From: Candidatus Rifleibacteriota bacterium
Lineage (GTDB): Bacteria > Muiribacteriota > Ozemobacteria > Ozemobacterales > Ozemobacteraceae
Direction of reading: 5' to 3'
Length of the DNA: 64,000 nucleotides
Assembly (NCBI GenBank): GCA_015232575.1
Contig: JADFZL010000015.1
Span: forward strand, 1 to 64,000
A model generated the notes under the pieces. The model searched no databases. It had not been told where the DNA came from and saw nothing but the letters and a program-made list of their open reading frames with translations. Both the position numbers and the translations under genes were made by a program. Below are positions 18,185-26,642 of this stretch, piece after piece (position 1 is the stretch's first letter; each line of letters starts with the position of its first letter).

Positions 18185-18402
18185 TTAAAAAGTTGGATTT
18201 CCAATTCTTACAAGACCGCCACCTTTATTGAGAGTGTAGCTGACAGTTCCACCAGAAGGGGTTTTCAAAGTTACCGAACATCCCGCTGCTCAATGACAAC
18301 GAAAAAGGTTTTCGCATTACCTTTTTTCCACTGTTTATTGAGTAGATACGTTTTTACTCTAAAATTACGAAGAAATCCATTCTCATGAAAGACTATATTC
18401 AT
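18185..18402 (-). pseudogene. Degraded gene remnant, possibly pilin-like C-terminus
   Basis: Two minus-strand fragments in different frames read like consecutive parts of one protein. One begins MNIVFHENGFLRNFRVKTYL and ends FFVVIEQRDVR-stop (18271-18402). The other contains CSVTLKTPSGGTVSYTLNK and ends LVRIGNPTF-stop at 18185. The second is typical of the beta-strand end of pseudopilins such as GspH, but that is a guess. The fragment lies downstream of the glycine-zipper gene with no intact start or ribosome binding site. Confidence 0.4.
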
Positions 18403-18477
18403 CGTGTTTTCAAAGGCAATGGGCAATTTGCCCTAACGAAATCTGAATATCGAACTGACACTACCAATAGGTTTTTG

Positions 18478-19719
18478 TCAGTATAAGAATCTATCTTGAA
18501 GCTTCCACCTTTTAAGCATTTCTCTGAATTGAAGGATCTTTTTAGCTGTATACCAGTCTTCTTTGTCTATTAGTTTAAATCTGAGCAGTTCACGAATTTT
18601 AAACAGCAGATTTATGAACAGCACTCGCTTGCTTTCAGGAAAACGTTCAATTTTTGCCATTACAAGATCAAAAATTGAATAATCATTCTTGGAAAGAGTT
18701 TCATGCAAAGTGACAATCATTTTTTTTGTGTTAAATGTATTTTTTTCAATTTCAACCTGATTTGATGGGTCTTTTAAGAGAGCTTCTGAGCTTTGTGCAA
18801 TTCTATCAATTAAAATCACCAGCGGCATATTGGTCGTTATTTCAAATACGATCGTGTTGGCTGCTGCCACAGCAAACTCTGTTCCAATAAATCCCCCGAT
18901 AATTAGGCCTACCGTCCCTCCTGATGTTAATATTCCGCCGATCAGAGCACCCAGCGTGGCTCCTCCCAAACTGGCACCTTTTTTAAGGCCGAATTTTACT
19001 AGAGTTGCCGCAAAAAAGGAACTGATAGAGGTGTTGTTAAATCCAGTTAATAATAAATCAGCAATTCTAGTATTTCCGTTTTCCGAAAAATGATGTTTAA
19101 TAACTTCGTATAACTTGATAAACGAATCTTTTGAAAACTCAGTAAGTGTTTGACTCAGGCTGTTGGCAAGTAACTCTATATTAATCGCCTCTATGAATTG
19201 AGATAAACCATTGATTATTTCATCGTTTTCCATGAAGCCTTTGAATAAAGTGCTCTGCTTTGCTAATTCTAGTATTATTAAGTCAAGAGAAAGAACCAGG
19301 GTGCCATTAAAGGCATATTTAATACTTTCAGGAGCCGATGAGACCTGCGTTGCAAAGACATCATAGGCAATATTGCCATCAGTCGTCAGAAATACTGCTT
19401 TTTTTGCATAATCTATAGGAAATGATTTTGACACATTTAAAATACCAATAAATTCAACAAACACTCTTTTGTATTTGTAATCATAAAAACTAGATTTAAT
19501 GGTGAAATTAATCTGCTTTTTTGAATTCAGATAATGCGACAAGCCTTTAAATTTTTCTATTACTATCGTTCCAAGTTTATAAAAAGAATTGTTCATTGAC
19601 TCGCTAATTTTAATTGGACAAGACGCTGGAACAGCAAATGAAAAAGAACTCAAAAGAATAAAGAAACACAGAAACAAGGAATTCAATAAAAATCTTTTTT
19701 TACTCTCTACGGTTTTCAC
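18478..19719 (-). CDS. Secreted protein with glycine-zipper hydrophobic segment
   Basis: The protein has 413 residues. I choose the GTG at 19719 because GGAGG sits 8 bp upstream; a TTG five codons earlier overlaps that site. The signal peptide ends near SFAVPAS. A long helical region precedes an extended Gly-rich hydrophobic hairpin (GASLGGATLGALIGGILTSG, then GLIIGGFIG, about 255-285), a glycine-zipper design seen in membrane-inserting and pore-forming proteins. The rest is helical and charged. Similar Gly/Ala-rich segments occur in the lipoprotein at 4325 and the solenoid at 24238. Function unknown. Confidence 0.75.
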   Translation of the reverse strand: MKTVESKKRFLLNSLFLCFFILLSSFSFAVPASCPIKISESMNNSFYKLGTIVIEKFKGLSHYLNSKKQINFTIKSSFYDYKYKRVFVEFIGILNVSKSFPIDYAKKAVFLTTDGNIAYDVFATQVSSAPESIKYAFNGTLVLSLDLIILELAKQSTLFKGFMENDEIINGLSQFIEAINIELLANSLSQTLTEFSKDSFIKLYEVIKHHFSENGNTRIADLLLTGFNNTSISSFFAATLVKFGLKKGASLGGATLGALIGGILTSGGTVGLIIGGFIGTEFAVAAANTIVFEITTNMPLVILIDRIAQSSEALLKDPSNQVEIEKNTFNTKKMIVTLHETLSKNDYSIFDLVMAKIERFPESKRVLFINLLFKIRELLRFKLIDKEDWYTAKKILQFREMLKRWKLQDRFLY

Positions 19720-19935
19720 TATTAATTCCTCCAATCCTTTTATTGCTCTATAAAGCCTGTTGCGTAATTAACGAATGCCTGCTATTCGTCCCTCTAAAAA
19801 TATGCCGATTGAGAACACAATATTAACAGGCGTAATCTCCTTTTATTGAAATCAAAACGAATTGAATCGTAGAATTGTCACAATTATTTTATTTATTTTT
19901 TTATATGTTTCAACATAAATGGTGGCATGAAAAGA

Positions 19936-19960
19936 GACCGTTCAACTAAATGAACGGTTT
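19936..19960 (-). terminator. Intrinsic terminator
   Basis: AACCGTTCA and TGAACGGTC form a stem with a short loop and are followed on the minus strand by TCTCTTTT, downstream of the gene remnant ending at 19995. Confidence 0.65.
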
Positions 19961-19994
19961 CCTACTCGATTTTTATTAATTTTGATTCTGTTTA

Positions 19995-20372
19995 TCAGTG
20001 AAGATGATTAAACTTGTCTTTTGCTTTCAGGCCCGCCATCGCTTTTTTTACGATATCAACAGAAAGATCTTCCTTCTTAAGTTTAACATCTGGTTTTGAA
20101 TCCTTTTCAACTTTATGGAAGACATCCAGTGCTTTTGGATATTCATATTTGGCAAGCAGAGCCTGTGCTTCAGAAAGAGACTCTGCCGAAAGCATCGCAG
20201 GCACGTGAACAAGAGAAACTTAGGACTTGCCTATGAATAATATGAACAAGTTGCAGTAGCTTCTTCAATGTCTATCTGTATAATACAATAGAAGTTGTTC
20301 GTGTTATTTTTGGACAGATGCTTAGGCAAAGATGCAGACGATGAGAAATGTTCTTAATGAATAAATCTTCAT
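19995..20372 (-). pseudogene. Disrupted small secreted TPR-like protein
   Basis: A good signal-peptide start (ATG at 20372, MKIYSLRTFLIVCIFA) runs into a stop. About 110 bp later another frame continues with a mature part: ESLSEAQALLAKYEYPKALD, then DLSVDIVKKAMAGLKAKDKF near the end. The first phrase matches the N-terminal TPR of the protein at 1758-3057 (LDEAHRLCNQLNYQKALEIY) and the second matches its C-terminal cap, with the 30-residue repeats missing. It is most likely a dead short member of that family. The surviving frame alone (19995-20204) could still be translated from a GTG, but without a signal peptide. Confidence 0.55.
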
Positions 20373-20663
20373 GGTATACCCTCTTGTATTTTTTTTATTG
20401 TTTGCATTTCTCAACTAAATACTTTAAAAATTATGGAAATGTCATCCCCTAATTTTTTTTCTAATCTTATTAAGGATGTCATTTATCGTTACCTTGAATG
20501 TTTCAGCCAGGATGGCCAATGCCCGAAGTGCTCTATGGATGGCGCGTTACATCTAAAAGACAAAATTCCTCTTGTTATTTCCCAAAAAATTTCTTATAAT
20601 CCTGAACTTGATGTAATTTTTTCTTTTGAGGGTAAAATTGTTTAAAGGTTTCTCGTTTTTGGA
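20373..20663. other. Intergenic region with uncertain small ORF
   Basis: A 70-codon forward frame (20433-20645) contains CPKCSMDG and ends FSFEGKIV, but has no ribosome binding site. Its last 53 bp are repeated at 23037-23090, where the frame is broken. It may be a remnant or part of a repeat rather than a gene. Confidence 0.35.
20587..20639 (+). repeat. Direct repeat, left copy
   Basis: It begins AAATTTCTTATAATCC and ends GGTAAAATT. It is similar over its whole length to 23037-23090, which lies beyond the other end of the nucleotidase-like gene. Confidence 0.6.
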
Positions 20664-22919
20664 ATGAAAAGCCGCCAAATTATTCCATTAGAAGCTGATA
20701 CAAAATATAAAGCAATGCGCAAATTTTATATAACGATTCTTTATTGTTTCATCTCTGTTGTTCTGTCTGCAAATGTTTCGTCAGAGTCACTGAATTTTGC
20801 TTTCGGAAAAGCCATTCATGGTTCTCTTGCCACTGAATCAGGTGGCACGCTGGCTAAAATCTGGCCGGCGCTACGAACAGAAGGGAATTTTGCGTCTGAT
20901 ACTATTTTGATATCAGCAGGAGACATGCTGGGTCCTTCTTCTCCGCTAGATCCTGATGATGAATTGAGAATTATTCATCTGATGAATCTTTCCGGATTTC
21001 AGGTAATGGGGATTCACCCTAATGACTTTTCCATAGGATTACCAGCTTTGCTGAATTGCGCTGAAGCCGCCTCATTTCCCCTGGTTTTTTCGAACGGAAT
21101 ATTCAATAAGAAACCAGTTGGCACGGGTACTGGCAAAATACTTCCTTATTATAAGAAAACATACAATGGCAAGACAGTGTTATTCGTTTCATTAATAAGT
21201 CCTGAGGTGAAATCTGAATGGCCGAACTGGGACCCGGGGATTGAAGTTGAGGAATGCGAGAAAACCCTTGAATTGCTGAAGAAAGAAGGAGAAAATGCTT
21301 CATGTACAATCCTGCTTTCAACGATGACATTGGTTGAGGTTCAAACTCTGTTCTGGAAGTTTCCCTGGTTGGATTTTGCTGTCCTGAACAGTTCCCCAAA
21401 AAGCCCGCCTTCGATCGGTATTTCCTTTGAGCATCGCTTTACAGACGGAAGAAGCGTTTTTTATGCAAATTCCAAAGAGACGCTTGCAGGAAAAATATCT
21501 TTTGAAAGAATGGATAAAAAGGCAAAGATTTTTGGAGAAGCGTTGATACATAGAGAAGGTATGATCGAAGATCAAGAGATTCGCGCTGAGATCCAAAAAC
21601 AGATTGAAGAATTTCAGGTCGGAAAATTTTCAGAAGATTCAAAGCTTTCCCAGGAAGAGATCGATGATCTTGAAAATGTTGTACTGAATGCTTTTCGAAT
21701 TGAAACCTGCGCTGATTTTACAATGATGGACATGTCAGGTTTCCGGAACCCTGATAGCAAGGTTCCAACGACATTTGGGAAATACCTCAGAAGTGTTTAT
21801 CCGGCGATTGACCGGGTTGCTCTTATCGAGTTGAAAGGAGGCGAAATTCGTTCGCTCCTTGGAAAAGTGCGCAATTCCAAAGTGCTTTCTGAAATCATAA
21901 GATTTGCGGGCTTAACCCAGCATGATGGGATAAAAATTAACGGAAGAACTCTGAATGAGACAGAAAAATACAGGCTTGTAACTTCAGAATTTTTCGCCCT
22001 TGGAGGAATGGACATTTTTCCGAAAGGGAGCGGAAAAATCCTTTCGAAGAGCATTTCTGATATTATAGACGATTTCTTTCTCAAACACACAGCCGGAGAA
22101 AGAAAGGCGCTTATTGCCTGCTATGATGAGCGGACAATTTATAAGCAAAGCGGAAATTTGAATTTCAACCTGGACAAAACCGCTTATTCAGGACCTGTTG
22201 AGAGATATACGAACAAAGGTTCTGGTGGTATGGGTTTGTTCACAGGCGTAAACTACAATATTCCTGAATTAATCGGCGCTGAATATCAGCAGAAAAGATT
22301 CAATTTTGAGGAAAACATGATTGTTGATCGTCCGGAAAGCGATTTACGGCTTTCGTTGAAAGCTAATTTCTTTGATTACGACGAATATCGCCTGCAGGAT
22401 ACCATGGAATTTTTATCCAATTATGTGATCAATAAAACGAAATCTCCGGTAATGCCTTTTATTACGTTTCGCTACCAGTCTTCTCTGCGCGCTCAGCAAC
22501 AGGAACCCAAATATCCGAGATATGGATATCTAATGGCTGGAGGCCTTTGGAAGCCCGGGGAATCCAAATCGAAATGGTACACTCCTTTGAGTATATACAT
22601 TGCAGGGGGAAGAATTTTCAGAACCAAGGATGCCGAAGTTCTGGTCAATGATAGCTATGGCTTTGGTTTCGAATATTCCAAATTAATTTTCCATAATTGG
22701 GAGTTTTCTCTGAACGGCGCATATTACGGTTCTTTTGAAGCTTCGGGAATCCGTGGTTCTGATGTTGAGGCTACGTTGAAAATGCCCATTACCAGAACCC
22801 TCTCAACTATTTTGAAAACCCGGAGATTTGAATGGGAGGAAAAAATTGTTGGGGAAGCCGTCATCAGAAAGGACCTGTTTCTGGGGCTTAACTTTGAACG
22901 CACAACAAGATGGTTTTAA
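20664..22919 (+). CDS. Degenerate 5'-nucleotidase-like protein with beta-rich C-terminal domain
   Basis: The protein has 751 residues from 20664; an alternative ATG at 20715 would place the signal peptide (RKFYITILYCFISVVLSA) at the very N-terminus. Residues about 40-300 follow the UshA-type metallophosphatase layout, but metal-ligand motifs are altered: AFGKAIHG where DxH is expected, AGDMLG kept, HPNDFSIG in place of GNHE, and no GHxH. Residues about 330-480 match the 5'-nucleotidase C-terminal domain (RTLNETEKYRLVTSEFFALG). The last 250 residues are rich in alternating aromatic and polar strands and end TTRWF, as outer-membrane barrels do. It may be a non-catalytic binding protein anchored in the outer membrane. 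Confidence 0.65.
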   Translation: MKSRQIIPLEADTKYKAMRKFYITILYCFISVVLSANVSSESLNFAFGKAIHGSLATESGGTLAKIWPALRTEGNFASDTILISAGDMLGPSSPLDPDDELRIIHLMNLSGFQVMGIHPNDFSIGLPALLNCAEAASFPLVFSNGIFNKKPVGTGTGKILPYYKKTYNGKTVLFVSLISPEVKSEWPNWDPGIEVEECEKTLELLKKEGENASCTILLSTMTLVEVQTLFWKFPWLDFAVLNSSPKSPPSIGISFEHRFTDGRSVFYANSKETLAGKISFERMDKKAKIFGEALIHREGMIEDQEIRAEIQKQIEEFQVGKFSEDSKLSQEEIDDLENVVLNAFRIETCADFTMMDMSGFRNPDSKVPTTFGKYLRSVYPAIDRVALIELKGGEIRSLLGKVRNSKVLSEIIRFAGLTQHDGIKINGRTLNETEKYRLVTSEFFALGGMDIFPKGSGKILSKSISDIIDDFFLKHTAGERKALIACYDERTIYKQSGNLNFNLDKTAYSGPVERYTNKGSGGMGLFTGVNYNIPELIGAEYQQKRFNFEENMIVDRPESDLRLSLKANFFDYDEYRLQDTMEFLSNYVINKTKSPVMPFITFRYQSSLRAQQQEPKYPRYGYLMAGGLWKPGESKSKWYTPLSIYIAGGRIFRTKDAEVLVNDSYGFGFEYSKLIFHNWEFSLNGAYYGSFEASGIRGSDVEATLKMPITRTLSTILKTRRFEWEEKIVGEAVIRKDLFLGLNFERTTRWF

Positions 22920-23036
22920 CCGTTTTTGTTAGATTGATGATAAATATTTTTTTCTTAAACAAAAACAGTCCGCTTTTGTCACTTACTTCATGTGATATGA
23001 AAAATATTGCTCGTTACAAAATTCGCGCATCAATTT

Positions 23037-23090
23037 AAATTTCTTATGATCGCCCAGCTTGATGTAATTGTTTCTTTTGAATGTAAAATT
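23037..23090 (+). repeat. Direct repeat, right copy
   Basis: It begins AAATTTCTTATGATCG and ends ATGTAAAATT. It is the partner of 20587-20639, in the 290-bp gap after the nucleotidase-like gene. Confidence 0.6.
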
Positions 23091-23154
23091 TTAAGGGGAC
23101 AGTCAAGTTAGTATAAACAATAATTGAGCAGATAGAATAATCAAAATAAAAAAA

Positions 23155-23193
23155 CAGAATCCCTTTATTCAAACCTGGAATAAAGGGATCCTG
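23155..23193. terminator. Intrinsic terminator, copy of the 18083 hairpin
   Basis: CAGAATCCCTTTATTC and GAATAAAGGGATCCTG enclose the same AAACCTG loop as at 18083-18119. A run of A on the left supplies the T-tract for the minus-strand gene ending at 23210. Confidence 0.8.
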
Positions 23194-23209
23194 TTGCTCA
23201 GTTTGCGGG

Positions 23210-23746
23210 TTATTTCCAAGCCCCCTTATTTATTGTTCCATCATCCTGATTTATGGTATGCGTTGCATACTTCTCCTCTGTTGATTCAAAGACTTTTACC
23301 GATGTGTCCCCTTTCTTACCTCCAGACGAAATAGAATATGCTTTTGCTCCACGAGGATCTTTTGCTGGTTCCAGATCACTTTTAAAAGTCCAGCCATTAG
23401 ATTTATAATATATTGTTGTTACAGTTTTAAGTCCCGGAACTCCTGTGGTCTCCTCTGTATCGCCGTCGCTGGGTCCAAACCATCCGGTTTTTACAAGACC
23501 ACCTTTTTCTTCAGCGGCCTTTACTTCAGCGGCTTTTGATTTCATAATCTTTATCATCGCACTTTTTAAGGCGGAGAGGTCGATAGATTTGTTGCAGTGA
23601 GGGCATATAATTCCTTCTGCCGTTCCTCTGGTCGGTTTGATTCCCTTGGCAAACCGGCCGTTTTCAGCCATCGCAGCCTTGATGGAAGAAAGAGAAATCA
23701 CCAATAGAACGACCAGAAACACCGATAACTTTAAAAATACTTTCAT
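23210..23746 (-). CDS. Secreted CxxC protein, function unknown
   Basis: The protein has 178 residues. The start at 23746 has CAGGAGG upstream; a frame starting 36 bp earlier lacks one. A signal peptide (MKVFLKLSVFLVVLLV...) is followed by IICPHCNKSIDLSALK, a single CxxC knuckle that could bind metal or form a disulfide. A Gly/Thr-rich beta domain follows (WFGPSDGDTEETTGVPG, KTVTTIYYKSNGWTFKSDL). It is a single-gene unit with its own terminator. No family recognised. Confidence 0.75.
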   Translation of the reverse strand: MKVFLKLSVFLVVLLVISLSSIKAAMAENGRFAKGIKPTRGTAEGIICPHCNKSIDLSALKSAMIKIMKSKAAEVKAAEEKGGLVKTGWFGPSDGDTEETTGVPGLKTVTTIYYKSNGWTFKSDLEPAKDPRGAKAYSISSGGKKGDTSVKVFESTEEKYATHTINQDDGTINKGAWK

Positions 23747-24237
23747 AGTATTCCTCCTGTAAAATATTATTTTAGTACTCACATACTATGAAACGCATTC
23801 AAAAGTAATTTTGTAATGAAAATTTGCAAAAAAAAATACCATGTTTCGAAACTTATCAATAATCCCCCTCATTTGCTTTATCATCTCAGATAACCATGAA
23901 ATTGTGTTCCTGCCAAACTCAATCAGGCTTCATCGATGGTGGGGCAGAATTAAGTTTACCGTCCATGATTTCTGCTTTTTCAAATGACGGATTTTCAAAT
24001 CGTGATGATTTGAAGCGGCGAGGGGTGTATGGCGCTCAGAAAAATTGACGCTTTTCAATTTTGCAGAAAAAAAAATAGAATAACAAAACAGAATCCCTTT
24101 ACTCAAATCAAGAATAACGGGATTCTGTTAATGTTAAGCTATTTGCGGCTGTTTCCACTTGCTCTTATGGTTATTAATTTTCGAACAAATTGTCAGTAAT
24201 ACAAACTCTTTTCTTCTGGAACGAACCCTGTACGGCA
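23747..24237. other. 491-bp intergenic region
   Basis: AT-rich, with a hairpin (24089-24127) and a small palindrome TTCAAATCGTGATGATTTGAA near 23994-24014. No gene is supported. Confidence 0.55.
24089..24127. terminator. Hairpin related to the 18083/23155 terminators
   Basis: CAGAATCCC pairs with GGGATTCTG, with an interior related to TTTATTCAAA...GAATAA. A-rich sequence precedes it, so it can serve the minus-strand gene ending at 24238. Confidence 0.55.
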
Positions 24238-26370
24238 TTATTCCGAAAATGGGTTCGTACCTGAAGAGTTTACCTGGACCGGAGCCGAGATTGAAGTAGT
24301 GGCAACAGAATCGGAAGGATTCAGGAAAATTTTATAGCGAGATTGGAGTTCAGCATTTGCTGCAAGCAACGATGCATCAATTTTCTGATTATTAAAAAAG
24401 TAATCAGCAATGAATGCCCCTGCTACTGCTCCTGCGGCGACAGCAAGAATCGGTACAAATAATGGAGCGCCAGCAACTACCATGACTCCAGACAATACGC
24501 TTGCTGCGGCTGCTCCAATTGCAGCGCCTGTCATGTTGGTTTTATTGAAAAATGGATCAATTCTCATTGAAGATGGCTGGTTTTCGGTATTTTCCAAAGT
24601 CGTTTTCCATATTTCTTCTTCATTAATTCCATTTTTCTTTAAAATAATCGCAACATCATCCTGGAAGAGCTTTCCTTTTTCGGCAGCCAATTTTGTTAAT
24701 TTTGCTTTTCCTTCAGGAGTTGCCATGTTCCAGAGCTTAAGGAAATTTTCACGTGTCTTGTCACCTTTTGAGCACAGATCAATACCTCTCTCAAGAACCT
24801 TGTCCATGGTATCTTCATCTACATCTGCCATATCGCTTGCAAGACCAAAGAAAAGATCACGTTCACCTGTTGCAAGCTTTATTAATTCATCAATATTTTT
24901 ACATTTATCGACAGCCGCAAGGGCTATCTCTTTTTTCAATGTTGGATTTGTACAGGCATTGATAAGATTCAGTGAATCGTCAACATTATTTACATTCTGT
25001 ATTAATTTTTTGAACAGAGCATCTTTTATTTTGCTGGATGCATATTCATTCAGAGCTTTATCACCTGTTAAGGCATATCCGATTCTGCTGCCGAGGTCAG
25101 TAATAGTTTTGCGTAAATCGGGGGCAGTAAAAAGTTCGGGCCTGATTGCAGAATTTAAATCTGTACATTCATCAATAGCTCTCAAAACAAGCCTGTCGAT
25201 TACATCCTGTTTTGTTGCATCGTTTGAAAGAAGCTTTTTAATTTCATAGAATGTCATGTGCTGACCAGATTCATCAAGAAATGTGATAATACCATGATCA
25301 CGGGTTGCTGTTGATAATCTCAGGCTTTCGTCTTCTCCAAAAATGAAGCTGAATGTACCTGATTCAGGATGCAGAAGTTTTTCTCTCAGCTCTTTAACAT
25401 CTTTGCATTTATATTTGGCAGCAAATTCTATTACATTCTTTTTCACGCTGTCTGCTACTCCGTGCATTTTGACAATATCCTGGGCTTCTTCAATTGTTTT
25501 GATGATCGGAGTTGGTCTCTCATTGTCTACCCTTAAGACCTCATATATTATCTTATCTCTGAATGTATAGCGGTCATTAACGTCAGGATCGCCGCATGCA
25601 TTGAGCATCTCTTTTAATTGATCAGTTGTCTTAACGTATTTAACACCCCTAAGTAATAATTTTTTCCTGACACTTTCAGAAACATTTCTATTTAATGCAA
25701 TAAGTCTGAAGTCATCGTAGTTTTTAATGTTTCCCAACTCTTCAAGCAAATCGTAGGCTGAAAGAATAAAATCATCATACGGAGGCTGTTTATAAATAAG
25801 CCCGATCTCTTCTGATTCTGCCGGCTGGTAAGAGGGATGACAATAATAACTTATCAGATAATTTAACTTTTGAGTGTTAAATTCGATTTTCTTGTTTGGA
25901 TTGCTGTTTTTCTGGTACAATACGTGGTTCAATAGTAGTTTCCCGCGAGCATAATGAGTGATATTTCCATTTACCGAGATATAGTTGAGTAATGTGTTGT
26001 TAGTGGATGGAAAATCAAGGTTTCCGCCATCTGAAGAGTATTCTTCCAATGTTTCAGCTACAAGAATGTCTCCATATTTATTTCCATCACTATTATAATT
26101 ATAAAACTCTGTATCAGAACAAATGGCATGTAAAAAATCTTCCAGTCTTTCCCGATCTCCATTTATAAAATTATTTGCTGTACTGAGAAGATAATTCTTT
26201 TTGCTCATTCGCTGTTCTTCAGTTAAGTCTGAAGGTTGTTTCTTTTTGAATTCGGTTAAAAAGAAATAAAAACTGTCCTTATCATTGTCTGCAAATAGTA
26301 CATTGTCTGGAAATAATAAAAGAACCGATACTATTATCAACTGCAATACGACAGTATTCTTGAAATTCAT
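24238..26370 (-). CDS. Large secreted helical-repeat solenoid with glycine-rich membrane segment
   Basis: The protein has 710 residues with a GAAGGAGAAGC ribosome binding site and a signal peptide ending NVLFADN. Most of the protein is helical repeats of about 30 residues related to those at 1758-3057 and 3434-4249, for example VRKKLLLRGVKYVKTTDQLK and KKEIALAAVDKCKNIDELIK. Near residues 620-665 lies a Gly/Ala-rich hydrophobic hairpin (AAIGAAAASVLSGVMVVAG, VAAGAVAGAFIADYF). The C-terminus SSGTNPFSE matches the last residues of the metallopeptidase at 30441 (SSGTSPFSE) and resembles that at 55365. Probably an exported scaffold or effector that can meet a membrane; function unknown. Confidence 0.8.
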   Translation of the reverse strand: MNFKNTVVLQLIIVSVLLLFPDNVLFADNDKDSFYFFLTEFKKKQPSDLTEEQRMSKKNYLLSTANNFINGDRERLEDFLHAICSDTEFYNYNSDGNKYGDILVAETLEEYSSDGGNLDFPSTNNTLLNYISVNGNITHYARGKLLLNHVLYQKNSNPNKKIEFNTQKLNYLISYYCHPSYQPAESEEIGLIYKQPPYDDFILSAYDLLEELGNIKNYDDFRLIALNRNVSESVRKKLLLRGVKYVKTTDQLKEMLNACGDPDVNDRYTFRDKIIYEVLRVDNERPTPIIKTIEEAQDIVKMHGVADSVKKNVIEFAAKYKCKDVKELREKLLHPESGTFSFIFGEDESLRLSTATRDHGIITFLDESGQHMTFYEIKKLLSNDATKQDVIDRLVLRAIDECTDLNSAIRPELFTAPDLRKTITDLGSRIGYALTGDKALNEYASSKIKDALFKKLIQNVNNVDDSLNLINACTNPTLKKEIALAAVDKCKNIDELIKLATGERDLFFGLASDMADVDEDTMDKVLERGIDLCSKGDKTRENFLKLWNMATPEGKAKLTKLAAEKGKLFQDDVAIILKKNGINEEEIWKTTLENTENQPSSMRIDPFFNKTNMTGAAIGAAAASVLSGVMVVAGAPLFVPILAVAAGAVAGAFIADYFFNNQKIDASLLAANAELQSRYKIFLNPSDSVATTSISAPVQVNSSGTNPFSE

Positions 26371-26555
26371 AAGCTTCTCCTTCGGATACTAAATTACAGG
26401 TTACAGTATTCTAATTACTTCATACATACAATACTTTTGGAATACGGAAACTTCGATTGGAAAATAAATATGGACTGTTTTTGTATTGCGTTCTTATTAA
26501 ACCTCCTGTTTATCTTATTGTATTAATACAACGAAAACAAATGGTAAAATGTCAT

Positions 26556-26598
26556 CAAAAATTTAAAGCCCCCCAAATTGTTTATGAATTCAGGGGGC
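26556..26598 (-). terminator. Intrinsic terminator after esterase gene
   Basis: On the minus strand GCCCCCTG...TTGGGGGGC forms a GC-rich stem followed by TTTAAATTTTT, 45 bp after the stop at 26643. Confidence 0.8.
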
Positions 26599-26642
26599 AT
26601 TGGGTATTGAAAAATTGCGTTATTTGTTCAGATTTAATACTT

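Noticed and set aside
24410..25249. 279-codon forward open frame
   Set aside because: It lies fully antisense to the well-supported solenoid gene and has low-complexity Ser/Ala composition.
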